Assembly: GCA_020442165.1 (NCBI GenBank)
Contig: JAGRKV010000051.1
Coordinates: forward strand, 434,001 to 498,000
DNA: 64,000 nucleotides
DNA from: Hyphomicrobiaceae bacterium
GTDB lineage: Bacteria; Pseudomonadota; Alphaproteobacteria; Rhizobiales; Hyphomicrobiaceae
Direction: 5' to 3'
The notes under the pieces were generated by a model. The model searched no databases, was not told the origin of the DNA, and saw only the letters and a program-made list of their open reading frames with translations. Each line of letters begins with the position of its first letter. Position 1 is the stretch's first letter. Made by a program: the position numbers and the translations under genes. Below, in pieces: positions 36,304 to 44,490 of this stretch.

Positions 36304-36768
36304 ATGCCGCGAAAAAGTTCCAACACGGGTGAAACGGGTGAGGTAGCGGCCAGCCACGCAATCGGCACGGTTGCACGCCGGACTGGCATCAAGGTTCCGA
36401 CGATCCGCTATTACGAAAGTATCGGCCTGTTGCGGGAGCCGGTGCGGACAGAGGCTGGCCGGCGCGTTTATGACGATGCGGCGGTGTCACGGCTGAAGTT
36501 CATTCGCCATGCGCGCGAGCTTGGATTTGAGATCGAGCAAATCCGGCGGCTTCTGGAGCTTGCGGGCGAGCCGCAGGGTTCATGTGCCGAAATCGACAAA
36601 ATAGCCAAGGCGCACCTTGCGGACATCGACAGCCGCATCGCGCGGCTGAAGGCGTTACGGGTTGAGATGCAGCACATGATCTCGGAATGCGCCCACGGCA
36701 AGGTATGTGAGTGCCGGATCCTCGAAGTGCTCTCCAACCACAGCTATTGCCAGCACGATAAGCATTGA
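36304..36768 (+). CDS. MerR-family metal-responsive regulator
   Basis: A 154-residue MerR regulator. The helix-turn-helix and wing lie at about residues 18-55 (HAIGTVARRTGIKVPTIRYYESIGLLREP), a long dimerisation helix follows, and the C-terminus carries the metal-binding cysteines: GSCAEIDKI, SECAHGKVCECRIL and HSYCQHDKH. This Cys pattern resembles ZntR/CadR-type sensors of Zn or Cd. AGAGGAG lies about 8 bp before the ATG. The divergent CDF gene has a promoter built for MerR activation, making it the expected target. Confidence 0.9.
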   Translation: MPRKSSNTGETGEVAASHAIGTVARRTGIKVPTIRYYESIGLLREPVRTEAGRRVYDDAAVSRLKFIRHARELGFEIEQIRRLLELAGEPQGSCAEIDKIAKAHLADIDSRIARLKALRVEMQHMISECAHGKVCECRILEVLSNHSYCQHDKH

Positions 36769-36775
36769 TCGCGCC

Positions 36776-36825
36776 CGCATGTTTTTCACGCTGAACCGCT
36801 TCGCGCTTTAGCCAAACACGCTCTA
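36776..36825. repeat. Palindromic repeat, copy B
   Basis: First 25 bp (36776-36800) match copy A exactly. Outer stem GCATGTTT (36777-36784) with AAACACGC (36814-36821), one A-C mismatch; inner stem GCTGAA (36790-36795) with TTTAGC (36807-36812), one G-U pair. The CTA at 36823-36825 forms the TAG stop of the leftward tautomerase gene, as the repeat does for the CDF gene in copy A. Confidence 0.8.
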
Positions 36826-37212
36826 GAGTTCTCCGGTCAGGAACTGCGCTCTTCCAAGACCGAACGACCAATCCTCGTCTGTATTCTCGACCATGGAAAC
36901 CATGACGTCGGTCGAAGCAATGCCCGCGCTCGCTTCGAGTTCCTTGCAGACCAGCTTGTAGAAATTTTCCTTCTGATCGGGCGGACGTGGCCGAGTCACC
37001 ACCTGGATCATTATGCGGTTGTTCGTGCGCGGGATATCGAGGCCGGTATCCTCCATCACAAGGCGTGACGGCTTCAATTCGGTGATGATCTGATAACGGT
37101 CACGCTCGGGCACATGGAAGGCGGCCAGCATCGCACGGTGGACGGCGTTGCTGATGGCCTGGATTTCTTCTTCGCTGCGGCCCTCGACGAGGTCGATGCG
37201 CATGAGCGGCAT
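36823..37212 (-). CDS. Tautomerase-superfamily protein
   Basis: A 129-residue member of the 4-oxalocrotonate tautomerase superfamily. The product starts MPLMRIDLVEGRSEEEIQAISNAV, so Pro1, the catalytic base, becomes N-terminal after Met removal. The two beta-alpha-beta halves are visible (RIDLVEG..., RIMIQVVTRPRP...). A longer start at 37251 would bury Pro1 and is rejected. GAAGGGAAC lies upstream of the ATG. The substrate is unknown. Its stop codon is supplied by repeat copy B. Confidence 0.8.
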   Translation of the reverse strand: MPLMRIDLVEGRSEEEIQAISNAVHRAMLAAFHVPERDRYQIITELKPSRLVMEDTGLDIPRTNNRIMIQVVTRPRPPDQKENFYKLVCKELEASAGIASTDVMVSMVENTDEDWSFGLGRAQFLTGEL

Positions 37213-37358
37213 CGTTGTTCCCTTCCTGCTGGCGCGGTGCGCGCGTTTCAATTTCTGACGCTCGGCCGCGATATTGGCACATCACGGGCCGGCTTGCCGC
37301 AGTGTTGAGCGTGATCATCCCGCAAACGGCGAGCGGGACAACCACGCGGCTCGTTCTG

Positions 37359-37377
37359 GCGGCCTGGATCAGGCCGC
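37359..37377. terminator. Hairpin downstream of the acyl-ACP synthetase gene
   Basis: Perfect 8-bp stem GCGGCCTG (37359-37366) and CAGGCCGC (37370-37377) with a 3-nt loop, starting 6 bp past the stop of the leftward gene. It lacks a good T-run on the minus strand, so it is only a possible terminator. Confidence 0.35.
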
Positions 37378-37382
37378 TTCGA

Positions 37383-40300
37383 TCAAGCAGCCGTTGCAGC
37401 CATGGCAGGCTTGTCGAGCCCCAGCCGTTCGCGCACGAGCTTCGTGGCTGTCACGTAGTCGGGCTTACCCGAGCCGAGCAGCGGCACGGGTGCCACCATC
37501 ACCTCGGCGGGGATCGAAAGCTCGTTCATGCCTTTCGACTTGGCGAAAGCCTGGAAGTCAGCGCGCGTAGCCTTATCGTTGGCGGTCAGGAGAACCATGC
37601 GTTCGCCCTTCCTCTGATCGGGAACGGTAACGACGACGGAGATGACAGCAGGCCAGATCTCGGCGGCTGCTGCTTCCACCACCGACAGCGACACCATCTC
37701 GCCGCCGATCTTGGCGAAGCGCTTGGCGCGGCCGCGGATCTTGATGAAGCCCTGCGCGTCGATCGTGACGATGTCGCCGGTGTCATGCCAGCCATCTTGC
37801 GGTGGCTCCAGCACGCCCGGGTTTTCCGCACGCAGGTAGCCGAGCATGACGTTGGGGCCGCGCACGTAAAGGCGTCCGCCTTCCTCGATGCCAGGTACGG
37901 GCTCCAGGCGCGCTTCCATCAGCGGCGACAGGCGACCGACGGTGCCTGACTTGTTGGCGAGCGGCGTGTTGATGGCAAGCACGGGCGCGGTTTCCGTCAC
38001 GCCATAGCCTTCGAGAATGCGCACGCCGAACTTTTCCATGTAGATCTGGCGCGTGCGTTCCTTGACCGCCTCGGCACCAGCAAGGATCAGGCGCACGCGG
38101 GCGAAGTCATAAGGGTGAGCGGCGCGCGCATAGCCGTTGAGGAAGGTGTCGGTGCCAAACAGGATCGTCGCGTTGGAACCGTAAACCAGCTCCGGCACGA
38201 TGCGGTAGTGCAGCGGTGAAGGGTAGAGATAGACCGGGACGCCAGCCACCAGTGGCATGACGAGACCTGCCGTCAGGCCGAACGAGTGGAAGACGGGTAG
38301 CACGTTGAACACCTTGTCGGAGCCGTTGACCGAAACGCGGGTCAAGGACTGCATGGCGTTGGCCAGGATGTTGGTGTGGGAGAGGACGACACCTTTGGGC
38401 GTGCCCTCGCTGCCGGATGTGAAGAGGATCGCGGCAGGATCGGTAGCCTTGCGCGCAACCTGGGGCTTTGATCCCAGCATCACGCCAGCGACCTTGTCAG
38501 CCAATCCGATCGAAGCCTTGACGTCTTCCAGATAGACGATGCGTGCGTTCTCTTCGAGCTTGAAGATCACTTCGCCCAGCCGTGCCTTCTCGATGAAAGC
38601 GCGCGAGGTGAGGATCACGTCCACCTTGGCGGCACGGCAGGCGGCGGCAATCGACTGTGCGCCAGCTGTGAAGTTCAGCATCGCGGGCACGCGGCCGGTC
38701 GACTGCAGGGCAAAGAAGGTGACGGCGGCGCCAACCGAGTTCGGCAGCATGACGCCGATGTTCTGGCCTTCGCCCGCCAGCGGCTTCAGCTTGCGGCCGA
38801 GCACCTGCGCGCCAAGGATCAATTTTTTATAGGACAGTTTCGCGCCCATCGGATCCTCGACAGCCGGCTTGCCGGTGTCGCGTTCCTGATGCGCCTTTAC
38901 CAGGGCTTCAAACAAGGTGATGTCGGTCGGCGCGGTCTTGACGGCGGCTTCGACCATGATGTCCTGGAGACGTGCGCCCGCGGCTTGGCGGCGGTTGCGG
39001 CCCTTCAGCTCGGGATTAACGTCGAGTTTCACGGGCGGCAGAATGGTGACGCGCGTCTTGGGGAACCAGACCTTCTTCGTCTGCTCGCTTGAGAGATAGC
39101 CGAACTTGGATCGCTCCAGTCCATCAATTCGCACGGGGATGACAGGCGCATCGGCTTTGTCCGCGATCATGGCGGTGCCGTCATAGACCTTCATCAGTCC
39201 GCCGGTCACGGTGAGGCGGCCTTCGGGGAAGATGACCAGTGTCTCGCCGTTCTTGACGTGATTGATGAGCGAGCGCGTGCCCAAGGGACGGGTGGGGTCG
39301 ATCGGCCAGGCCTTGGCAAGTTTCAGGAACGGCTTGACCCACCAGGTGTTGGCCATGCCGGTGTCGATGGCAAAGCCGGAGTGCGCGGGCAGAAGTGCAT
39401 ACATCAGACCGGCATCGAGCAGGCTGACATGGTTGGGTGCGATGATTGCCTTTTCGCCTTCGGCGGGCAGGTTCTCGCGGCCCTCGACCTCGACGCCGAG
39501 CAGCGTCTTGTAAAGGAACAGGATGAGGTCGCGCATGCCCTCGCTGCCCCATGCACGCATGATGAGGCCCATGGCGAGGAGGCTGCCCAGGCCGAGCATA
39601 ACGAACTGACCTGATATGCCGACGCCGATCGCCTGCAGTGCCATGAGTGCTACGGCAATTGCGGTCATGAAAGCGGCGTTCATGACATTGACGCCGGCAA
39701 TGACGCGGGCGCGGCGGTCGGCAGGTGCCCAGGCCTGCACGGCGGCGAAAGCAGGCACGATGAAGAGGCCGCCAGCGACGGCAAGGCCAACGAGATCGAA
39801 TGTGAGGCGCAAGCCGGTCGTTGTGGTGAGGAATGCGACGGCACCCATCGGGGATGCGGCGGGGGTGAGCCCGCTCGTAGCCCAGGCGATGTCGAGTGCG
39901 AAGACGCCCATCAGGAAGGCGCCCAGCGGTACAAGGGCAAGGTTTGGGCGCATCTTGCTGGCGCGTGCGGCCAATCCTGAGCCCGCTGCGATACCAACGG
40001 TGAACACGACGAGGCCAAGCGTGATGAGTTGCTCAGTGCCGCCGACGGTGTCCTTCATCAGGGTTGGCAGCAGCGACAAGGCTGCGGCGCCGACGAGCCA
40101 GAACCAAGAGGTAATCATGGCACCGATCCAGATGCGGCGGTCGCCTTTCAGGTCGCGCAGCAGGTGGGCCGTGGAGACGATCGGGTTGCGGGTGATCTGG
40201 AGGTGGGGCGCTGCTTCGCCGGTCAGGGGGATGAAGCGCGCCGCCAGGTAGCACGACACCGCCAACGTCAGGACCACAGCGACGACGGGCCATCCCGCCA

Positions 40301-40799
40301 CGCCATTGGCGACTGCAAAGCCGCCTGCGATGGTGCCGATCAGGATCGCCATGAAGGTCGCGCCTTCAACCAGCGCATTGCCGGCGGGAAGTTCGCGGGT
40401 TTCGAGATGTACGGGCAGGATGCCATACTTGATGGGGCTGAAGAGTGCGCCGATGACGCCGAACAGGGCAAGGGCCACGAACAGCAGCGGCACGGAGTGA
40501 AGGACGAAACCGACGGCGGCAAGTCCGGCGACCGGGATTTCGGCAAGCTTCAGTCGGCGCGCCATCAGCGCCTTGTCATGGCGGTCTGCCAATTCACCGC
40601 CCAGGCCCGACAGCACGAAGAAGGGCAGGATGAAGATGCCGCCGGCGAGGGCTACGAGCTGGGAGCCAGCAGTGCCGCCAATCTTGGCGATGATGAGCAT
40701 CACCAGGGCGTTCTTGACGAAGTTGTCGGACAGCGCGGACAGGAACTGAGTCCAGAAAATCGGGGCGAACCGGCGCGAGCGCATGAGGGAAGCGGACAT
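37383..40799 (-). CDS. aas: Fused MFS transporter / acyltransferase / acyl-ACP synthetase (LplT-Aas type)
   Basis: A 1138-residue fusion for lysophospholipid recycling. Residues 1-405 are a 12-helix MFS transporter like LplT (FWTQFLSALSDNFVKNALVM). Next is a PlsC acyltransferase with the HX4D motif NHVSLLDAG (about 451). From about 610 an AMP-binding acyl-ACP synthetase follows, with ILFTSGSEGTPKGVVLSH (about 786) and GYGVTETAP. In enterics lplT and aas are two genes; here all are fused. The ATG at 40799 has GAGGA upstream. Twin dyads about 300 bp upstream and a possible 70-codon gene between suggest control by a TetR-like repressor. Confidence 0.92.
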   Translation of the reverse strand: MSASLMRSRRFAPIFWTQFLSALSDNFVKNALVMLIIAKIGGTAGSQLVALAGGIFILPFFVLSGLGGELADRHDKALMARRLKLAEIPVAGLAAVGFVLHSVPLLFVALALFGVIGALFSPIKYGILPVHLETRELPAGNALVEGATFMAILIGTIAGGFAVANGVAGWPVVAVVLTLAVSCYLAARFIPLTGEAAPHLQITRNPIVSTAHLLRDLKGDRRIWIGAMITSWFWLVGAAALSLLPTLMKDTVGGTEQLITLGLVVFTVGIAAGSGLAARASKMRPNLALVPLGAFLMGVFALDIAWATSGLTPAASPMGAVAFLTTTTGLRLTFDLVGLAVAGGLFIVPAFAAVQAWAPADRRARVIAGVNVMNAAFMTAIAVALMALQAIGVGISGQFVMLGLGSLLAMGLIMRAWGSEGMRDLILFLYKTLLGVEVEGRENLPAEGEKAIIAPNHVSLLDAGLMYALLPAHSGFAIDTGMANTWWVKPFLKLAKAWPIDPTRPLGTRSLINHVKNGETLVIFPEGRLTVTGGLMKVYDGTAMIADKADAPVIPVRIDGLERSKFGYLSSEQTKKVWFPKTRVTILPPVKLDVNPELKGRNRRQAAGARLQDIMVEAAVKTAPTDITLFEALVKAHQERDTGKPAVEDPMGAKLSYKKLILGAQVLGRKLKPLAGEGQNIGVMLPNSVGAAVTFFALQSTGRVPAMLNFTAGAQSIAAACRAAKVDVILTSRAFIEKARLGEVIFKLEENARIVYLEDVKASIGLADKVAGVMLGSKPQVARKATDPAAILFTSGSEGTPKGVVLSHTNILANAMQSLTRVSVNGSDKVFNVLPVFHSFGLTAGLVMPLVAGVPVYLYPSPLHYRIVPELVYGSNATILFGTDTFLNGYARAAHPYDFARVRLILAGAEAVKERTRQIYMEKFGVRILEGYGVTETAPVLAINTPLANKSGTVGRLSPLMEARLEPVPGIEEGGRLYVRGPNVMLGYLRAENPGVLEPPQDGWHDTGDIVTIDAQGFIKIRGRAKRFAKIGGEMVSLSVVEAAAAEIWPAVISVVVTVPDQRKGERMVLLTANDKATRADFQAFAKSKGMNELSIPAEVMVAPVPLLGSGKPDYVTATKLVRERLGLDKPAMAATAA

Positions 40800-40873
40800 T
40801 TGGAATCCTCGGCAATCTGGGGTAGCGCGGCCAGTCAAGTTGTGGCCTGCGAGCAATGAGTTGGGTTCGCTCG

Positions 40874-41086
40874 TTATGAGCAGGTGATAGCGTGAAGTTG
40901 GTTAAAGAACGGCTTGTGGTGGCGCGCACTTGTGCGGGAAGGGCGGGGGTAGAGGCCGATAAGCGCGGCGTCGGCATCGGCAACCAGGGTTGCTGCGCGT
41001 GAGACCGGTCCTAGCAACCGGCTGACAATCCGGCATTTTAGGCTGGTGAGGGCGGATTGGAGGGCATGGATCAATTTCGCGGGCAT
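40874..41086 (-). CDS. Possible small protein upstream of the Aas fusion
   Basis: A 70-codon frame with a good ribosome site (AAGGGAAG, 7 bp from ATG) starting MPAKLIHALQSALTSLKCRI. It sits between the twin dyads and the aas gene on the same strand. I recognise no family, and the C-terminal third looks random. It could be a real small gene or a leader. Confidence 0.38.
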   Translation of the reverse strand: MPAKLIHALQSALTSLKCRIVSRLLGPVSRAATLVADADAALIGLYPRPSRTSARHHKPFFNQLHAITCS

Positions 41087-41104
41087 GTTGCTTCTTCCCT
41101 TTTA

Positions 41105-41151
41105 TGAACATCGTTCAGTCATCCATATAGCATCTAATTGAACGATGTTCA
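41105..41151. promoter_or_regulatory. Twin dyad operators upstream of the Aas region
   Basis: TGAACATCGTTCA (41105-41117) and TGAACGATGTTCA (41139-41151) are each TGAAC-N3-GTTCA dyads and are exact reverse complements of one another, 34 bp apart centre to centre. An AT-rich, -10-like stretch (CATATAG) lies between. The form suits a TetR-family dimer pair; the TetR gene at 41745 is a candidate regulator, though thiS lies between. Confidence 0.6.
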
Positions 41152-41485
41152 AGATGGCCAATGCCGGGGGTGGGGATAGGGTTAGTGGGAAGCTAACGGG
41201 GCTGTGGCCAGGATTTGAGCCATCGGGCTGGTGGCGGGAGCTGGCGGGCAGGATTGGGAGGCAGCAAGGCGGGCTGGGCAGCGGACAGGGGCGGCGGTGG
41301 CGCGTCTGGCGGTAGCAGGGCGGTGGCGAAGCTCACGGGTGCGCTGCGGGTGGACTCAACCAGTGGCGACGCGGCGGCGGGGCGGCTCGTGGCCACGAAA
41401 GTGGGCGGTGGTGCGCTGCCGGGCTTGCAAAGGGAATGTGCGGCCGCCTTATTGGGGCCAGGACCGTTTGACGATGAGGTGAGGC
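41152..41485. other. GC-rich region upstream of thiS, no feature recognised
   Basis: About 330 bp of G-rich sequence with open frames on both strands that translate to Gly/Ala/Pro-rich low-complexity peptides and show no family. I looked for a thiamine riboswitch (CTGAGA core) ahead of thiS and found none. Confidence 0.4.
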
Positions 41486-41734
41486 GTGACCTCTGCAACC
41501 AACGATTTGGCTTCCGATGCCGCGCGCGGGCAGGAGATTTCGGTCTCCGTCAATGCCGAAGCGCGTCGGGTTGGCGCTGGCTCGCTTGCCGACGTTCTGG
41601 TGGCGCTGGGTTATGGCGGGCAGAAGGTTGCCACGGCGCTTAACGGCGAATTTGTGCCGGAGAGGATGAGGGCAGATACACCTGTCGCGTCCGGAGACCG
41701 GATCGAAGTCCTGTCGGCGCGGCAGGGGGGCTGA
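41486..41734 (+). CDS. thiS: Sulfur carrier protein ThiS
   Basis: An 82-residue ubiquitin-like carrier that donates sulfur as a C-terminal thiocarboxylate for thiazole synthesis. The C-terminus ends in the required Gly-Gly (LSARQGG), preceded by TPVASGDRIEVL typical of ThiS. An N-terminal extension of about 16 residues precedes the beta-grasp start EISVSVNAEARRV, so the family's usual 65-70 residues are exceeded slightly. Start is GTG with TGAGG upstream. thiG and thiE follow about 1.2 kb later, separated by the opposite-strand TetR/DUF1348 pair. Confidence 0.88.
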   Translation: MTSATNDLASDAARGQEISVSVNAEARRVGAGSLADVLVALGYGGQKVATALNGEFVPERMRADTPVASGDRIEVLSARQGG

Positions 41735-41744
41735 GCGTCGGCCC

Positions 41745-42305
41745 TTAAAGCGTGATTATCCGGTTCTTGTAGCGTCTGATTGTCGTCGTGAAGATTTCCG
41801 GATCGTCAATGGCGCGCGCAAGGACGAGGGCTCCCTGGATGCCAGCGACAATCTCTTCCGCCAGTGATCGAGCTTCGGATCTGTTTTGGCCGAGGCAGCG
41901 TAGCGCGTTGGCAAGCGTGTCGATCCAGCGCGCGAAATAGTCCTTTATGGCATCGGGAAATCGATCTCGCACATGATCGATCGCTAGCGCGCCAACCAGG
42001 CAGACTCGGCTACCCGATTGAAAATAGGCGTCCGTCGAATCGAGCATTCCGACAATCGCCGACTTAGGGTCGCTGGGATCGGCGAGTGCAGCGAAGACGT
42101 TTGTCTCGAACCAGGCCGAAATATCTGCCAGGACGGCCGCAACCATCTCCTCTTTGCCTCCCGGAAAGAAGTGGTAGAGGCTGCCTTTACCGAGCCCCGT
42201 GCGATCGGTGATGATTGCGAGACTCGCACCTTCAAATCCGTGCTCGCGGAAAACCTCCGCGAGCAGTGGGATGACGTCGAGGCGTTCGGTTACGACGCGT
42301 GTCAC
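41745..42305 (-). CDS. TetR-family transcriptional regulator
   Basis: A 186-residue regulator. The N-terminal TetR helix-turn-helix is clear: IPLLAEVFREHGFEGASLAIITDRTGLGKGSLYHFFPGGKEEM. The ligand-binding part follows, with CLVGALAIDHVRDRFPDAI. The start is GTG at 42305. The gene lies 4 bp after the DUF1348 gene on the same strand, so both form an operon, and direct repeats lie before that operon. Repression of its own operon is likely; control of the Aas region by the twin dyads is speculative. Confidence 0.9.
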   Translation of the reverse strand: MTRVVTERLDVIPLLAEVFREHGFEGASLAIITDRTGLGKGSLYHFFPGGKEEMVAAVLADISAWFETNVFAALADPSDPKSAIVGMLDSTDAYFQSGSRVCLVGALAIDHVRDRFPDAIKDYFARWIDTLANALRCLGQNRSEARSLAEEIVAGIQGALVLARAIDDPEIFTTTIRRYKNRIITL

Positions 42306-42309
42306 CGCT

Positions 42310-42777
42310 CTAGAGCCCTAGATCCGTGAGACCCGGATGGTCATCGGGACGACGCCCCAGTGGCCAATGGAACTTGCGCTCACTCTCCTTGATTGGAAGA
42401 TTATTGATGCTGGAGTGGCGCTTGCGCATGAGGCCGTTCTCGTCGAATTCCCAGTTCTCATTTCCGTAGGCACGGAACCAGGTGCCAGCATCGTCGTGGA
42501 ATTCATAAGCGTACCGGACTGCAAGTCGATTCTCGCTGTGGATCCACAGTTCCTTGATTAGTCGATAATCCAGTTCGCTTGACCACTTGCGTTTCAGGAA
42601 GGCGACGATTTCATCGCGTCCGGTTATGAACTCGGCACGATTTCTCCACTTGCTGCTTTCCGTATACGCAAGCGAGACGCGTTCGGGATCGCGCGCGTTC
42701 CAGGCGTCTTCCGCCAGGCGGACTTTCTGTGTAGCGGTTTCCAGCGAGAATGGCGGGAGCGGCGGTCGTTGTGACAT
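42310..42777 (-). CDS. DUF1348 (SnoaL/NTF2-like) protein
   Basis: A 155-residue NTF2-like fold protein of DUF1348, with characteristic [25 protein letters not shown] and the run [22 protein letters not shown], plus [21 protein letters not shown]. Family members are often encoded beside TetR regulators, as here, and can be induced by electrophiles, but no enzyme activity is established. First gene of the operon with the TetR gene. Cytosolic, no signal peptide. Confidence 0.88.
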   Translation of the reverse strand: MSQRPPLPPFSLETATQKVRLAEDAWNARDPERVSLAYTESSKWRNRAEFITGRDEIVAFLKRKWSSELDYRLIKELWIHSENRLAVRYAYEFHDDAGTWFRAYGNENWEFDENGLMRKRHSSINNLPIKESERKFHWPLGRRPDDHPGLTDLGL

Positions 42778-42792
42778 GGATCACCTGAATTT

Positions 42793-42824
42793 TACTGATT
42801 GGTACAGAATGTACTGATTGGTAC
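42793..42824. promoter_or_regulatory. Direct repeats before the DUF1348-TetR operon
   Basis: TACTGATTGGTAC occurs at 42793-42805 and 42812-42824, an exact 13-bp direct repeat with a 19-bp period, 16 bp upstream of the DUF1348 start. The inner GTAC ends also make GTAC-N5-GTAC. The position fits an autoregulatory TetR operator overlapping the promoter. Confidence 0.5.
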
Positions 42825-42903
42825 GGCAAGTCGACCTGCCGTGCAAGGCCTCGTTTGAGTCCCGCCCCTGTGAATTGTTCCCTGCCTCCTCTACATTCCC
42901 CTC

Positions 42904-43749
42904 ATGACAGCGCATCTCACATCCGCTCCGAAGCTCAGGCCGCTCACCTTTTACGGCGTCGAGCTCAATTCACGCCTGCTACTCGGCACGGCGCTCTATC
43001 CGTCGCCGCAGGTGATGAGCGAAGCGGTGCGCGCGAGCAAGGCGGGCATCGTCACGGTATCGCTGCGACGCGAGGCGGCGCGCGGGAAGAGTGGCGAGCG
43101 GTTCCTGGAACTGGTCAAGGCGCTGGGCGTGAACCTGCTGCCCAACACCGCCGGTTGTCGTTCCGCAAAGGAGGCGATCACAACTGCTGAGATGGCTCGG
43201 GAACTGCTCGAAACGGATTGGATAAAGCTGGAAGTGATCGCCAATGACGATACGCTGCAGCCCGATTTGTTCGGCCTCGTCGAGGCAGCGACCGAGCTCA
43301 ACAAGCGCGGCTTCAAGGTGTTTCCCTATACGACCGAGGATCTGGGTGCGGCCGAGCGGCTGGTGGCGGCAGGCTGCGAGGTGCTGATGCCTTGGGGGGC
43401 ACCGATCGGCACCGGGCTCGGCCTCAACAACCGCTATGCGCTGAAAACGATGCGCAACTACTTCCCCGACCTGCCGCTGGTGGTCGATGCCGGCATAGGG
43501 GCGCCTTCGCACGCGGCGGAGGCCATGGAGATGGGCTACGACGCGGTGCTGCTCAACACGGCCGTGGCGAAGGCGGGTGATCCCGTCCGAATGGCGGAAG
43601 CCTTTGCCAAGGCGCTGGAAGCAGGCCGTGCCGCTTTTGAATCGGGTCTGATGGAGCCGCGCGAAATGGCATCGCCCTCGACGCCGGTCGCCGGTACGCC
43701 ATTCTTTGACCTCGGCGCAGGGCCTGACGCGAAGGCTTCTGGTGAGTGA
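42904..43749 (+). CDS. thiG: Thiazole synthase ThiG
   Basis: A 281-residue TIM-barrel enzyme that condenses deoxyxylulose phosphate, the ThiS thiocarboxylate and a glycine-derived imine into thiazole phosphate. The Schiff-base lysine is in [37 protein letters not shown] and [18 protein letters not shown] are family motifs. A 20-residue C-terminal extension follows the normal core. It overlaps the ThiE gene at its stop codon, so the two are coupled. thiS lies about 1.2 kb upstream on the same strand, and thiO 7.5 kb upstream. Confidence 0.95.
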   Translation: MTAHLTSAPKLRPLTFYGVELNSRLLLGTALYPSPQVMSEAVRASKAGIVTVSLRREAARGKSGERFLELVKALGVNLLPNTAGCRSAKEAITTAEMARELLETDWIKLEVIANDDTLQPDLFGLVEAATELNKRGFKVFPYTTEDLGAAERLVAAGCEVLMPWGAPIGTGLGLNNRYALKTMRNYFPDLPLVVDAGIGAPSHAAEAMEMGYDAVLLNTAVAKAGDPVRMAEAFAKALEAGRAAFESGLMEPREMASPSTPVAGTPFFDLGAGPDAKASGE

Positions 43750-44387
43750 TGACGACGCGCACTGCTTCCGCACTCGATGTCTTTTATCCAATATTGCCCG
43801 ATAGCGACTGGATCGCGCGGATGGTGCCACTTGGCATCCGCACGGTGCAGCTTCGCTTGAAGGATGCGGAGGACCGGCAAGTCCGCGACCAGATCGCCGC
43901 CGCCCGTGAAGTCTGCCGCGCGCACTCCTGCCAGCTCATCGTCAATGACTACTGGCAAGCCGCGCTGGAGTTGGGTTGCGATTATGTCCACCTCGGACAG
44001 GAGGATCTTGCCGCAGCCGATCTCACCCGGATCAAGCGTGCCGGTGTCCGCCTTGGGATTTCGACGCACTCGCTGGAGGAGTTGGAAATCGCGCTGGCTG
44101 CCGGACCGGATTACGTGGCGCTGGGGCCGGTCTACCAGACCAGGCTGAAGGCGATGAAGTGGGCGCCGCAGGGCCTGGAGCGGCTGGGGCAGTGGAAAGA
44201 GCGTATTGGCACACTTCCGCTGGTGGCGATTGGCGGGATCACGCCTGATCGCGCGCCGGGCGTTATTGCGGCGGGTGCTGACAGTGTTGCGGTCATCACG
44301 GACTTTATGACGGCGCCCGACCCGGCAGCGCGCATGGCGGAGTGGCTGGTTTGGGCGGACCGCTGGCGCAGATGCTGCGACCGTTAA
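43746..44387 (+). CDS. thiE: Thiamine phosphate synthase ThiE
   Basis: A 213-residue TIM-barrel enzyme that joins hydroxymethylpyrimidine diphosphate and thiazole phosphate to give thiamine phosphate. Recognisable parts are [11 protein letters not shown] near the N-terminus, [25 protein letters not shown] and [11 protein letters not shown], then [22 protein letters not shown]. Starts at GTG 43746 or ATG 43749, overlapping the thiG stop. The variant TVQLRLKD (rather than QLREK) occurs in alphaproteobacterial ThiE. No thiC or thiD is present in the window. Confidence 0.93.
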   Translation: MMTTRTASALDVFYPILPDSDWIARMVPLGIRTVQLRLKDAEDRQVRDQIAAAREVCRAHSCQLIVNDYWQAALELGCDYVHLGQEDLAAADLTRIKRAGVRLGISTHSLEELEIALAAGPDYVALGPVYQTRLKAMKWAPQGLERLGQWKERIGTLPLVAIGGITPDRAPGVIAAGADSVAVITDFMTAPDPAARMAEWLVWADRWRRCCDR

Positions 44388-44490
44388 CCACTGTGCGTTC
44401 AGCCCGCCGAGCCGATGGATTGTGACAGCCAGCCCGGCTAGGCTCCTGCTTTGAGTATTGCCTGGGGTTGCAAGGACTTTCAGTGTCGCA

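Noticed and set aside
36823-37251. Longer start for the tautomerase
   Set aside because: Would hide the catalytic Pro1; the start at 37212 has its own ribosome site.
41193-41643. Gly/Ala- and Pro-rich open frames on both strands before thiS
   Set aside because: Low-complexity sequence from G-rich DNA, no family, overlapping the thiS gene on one strand.
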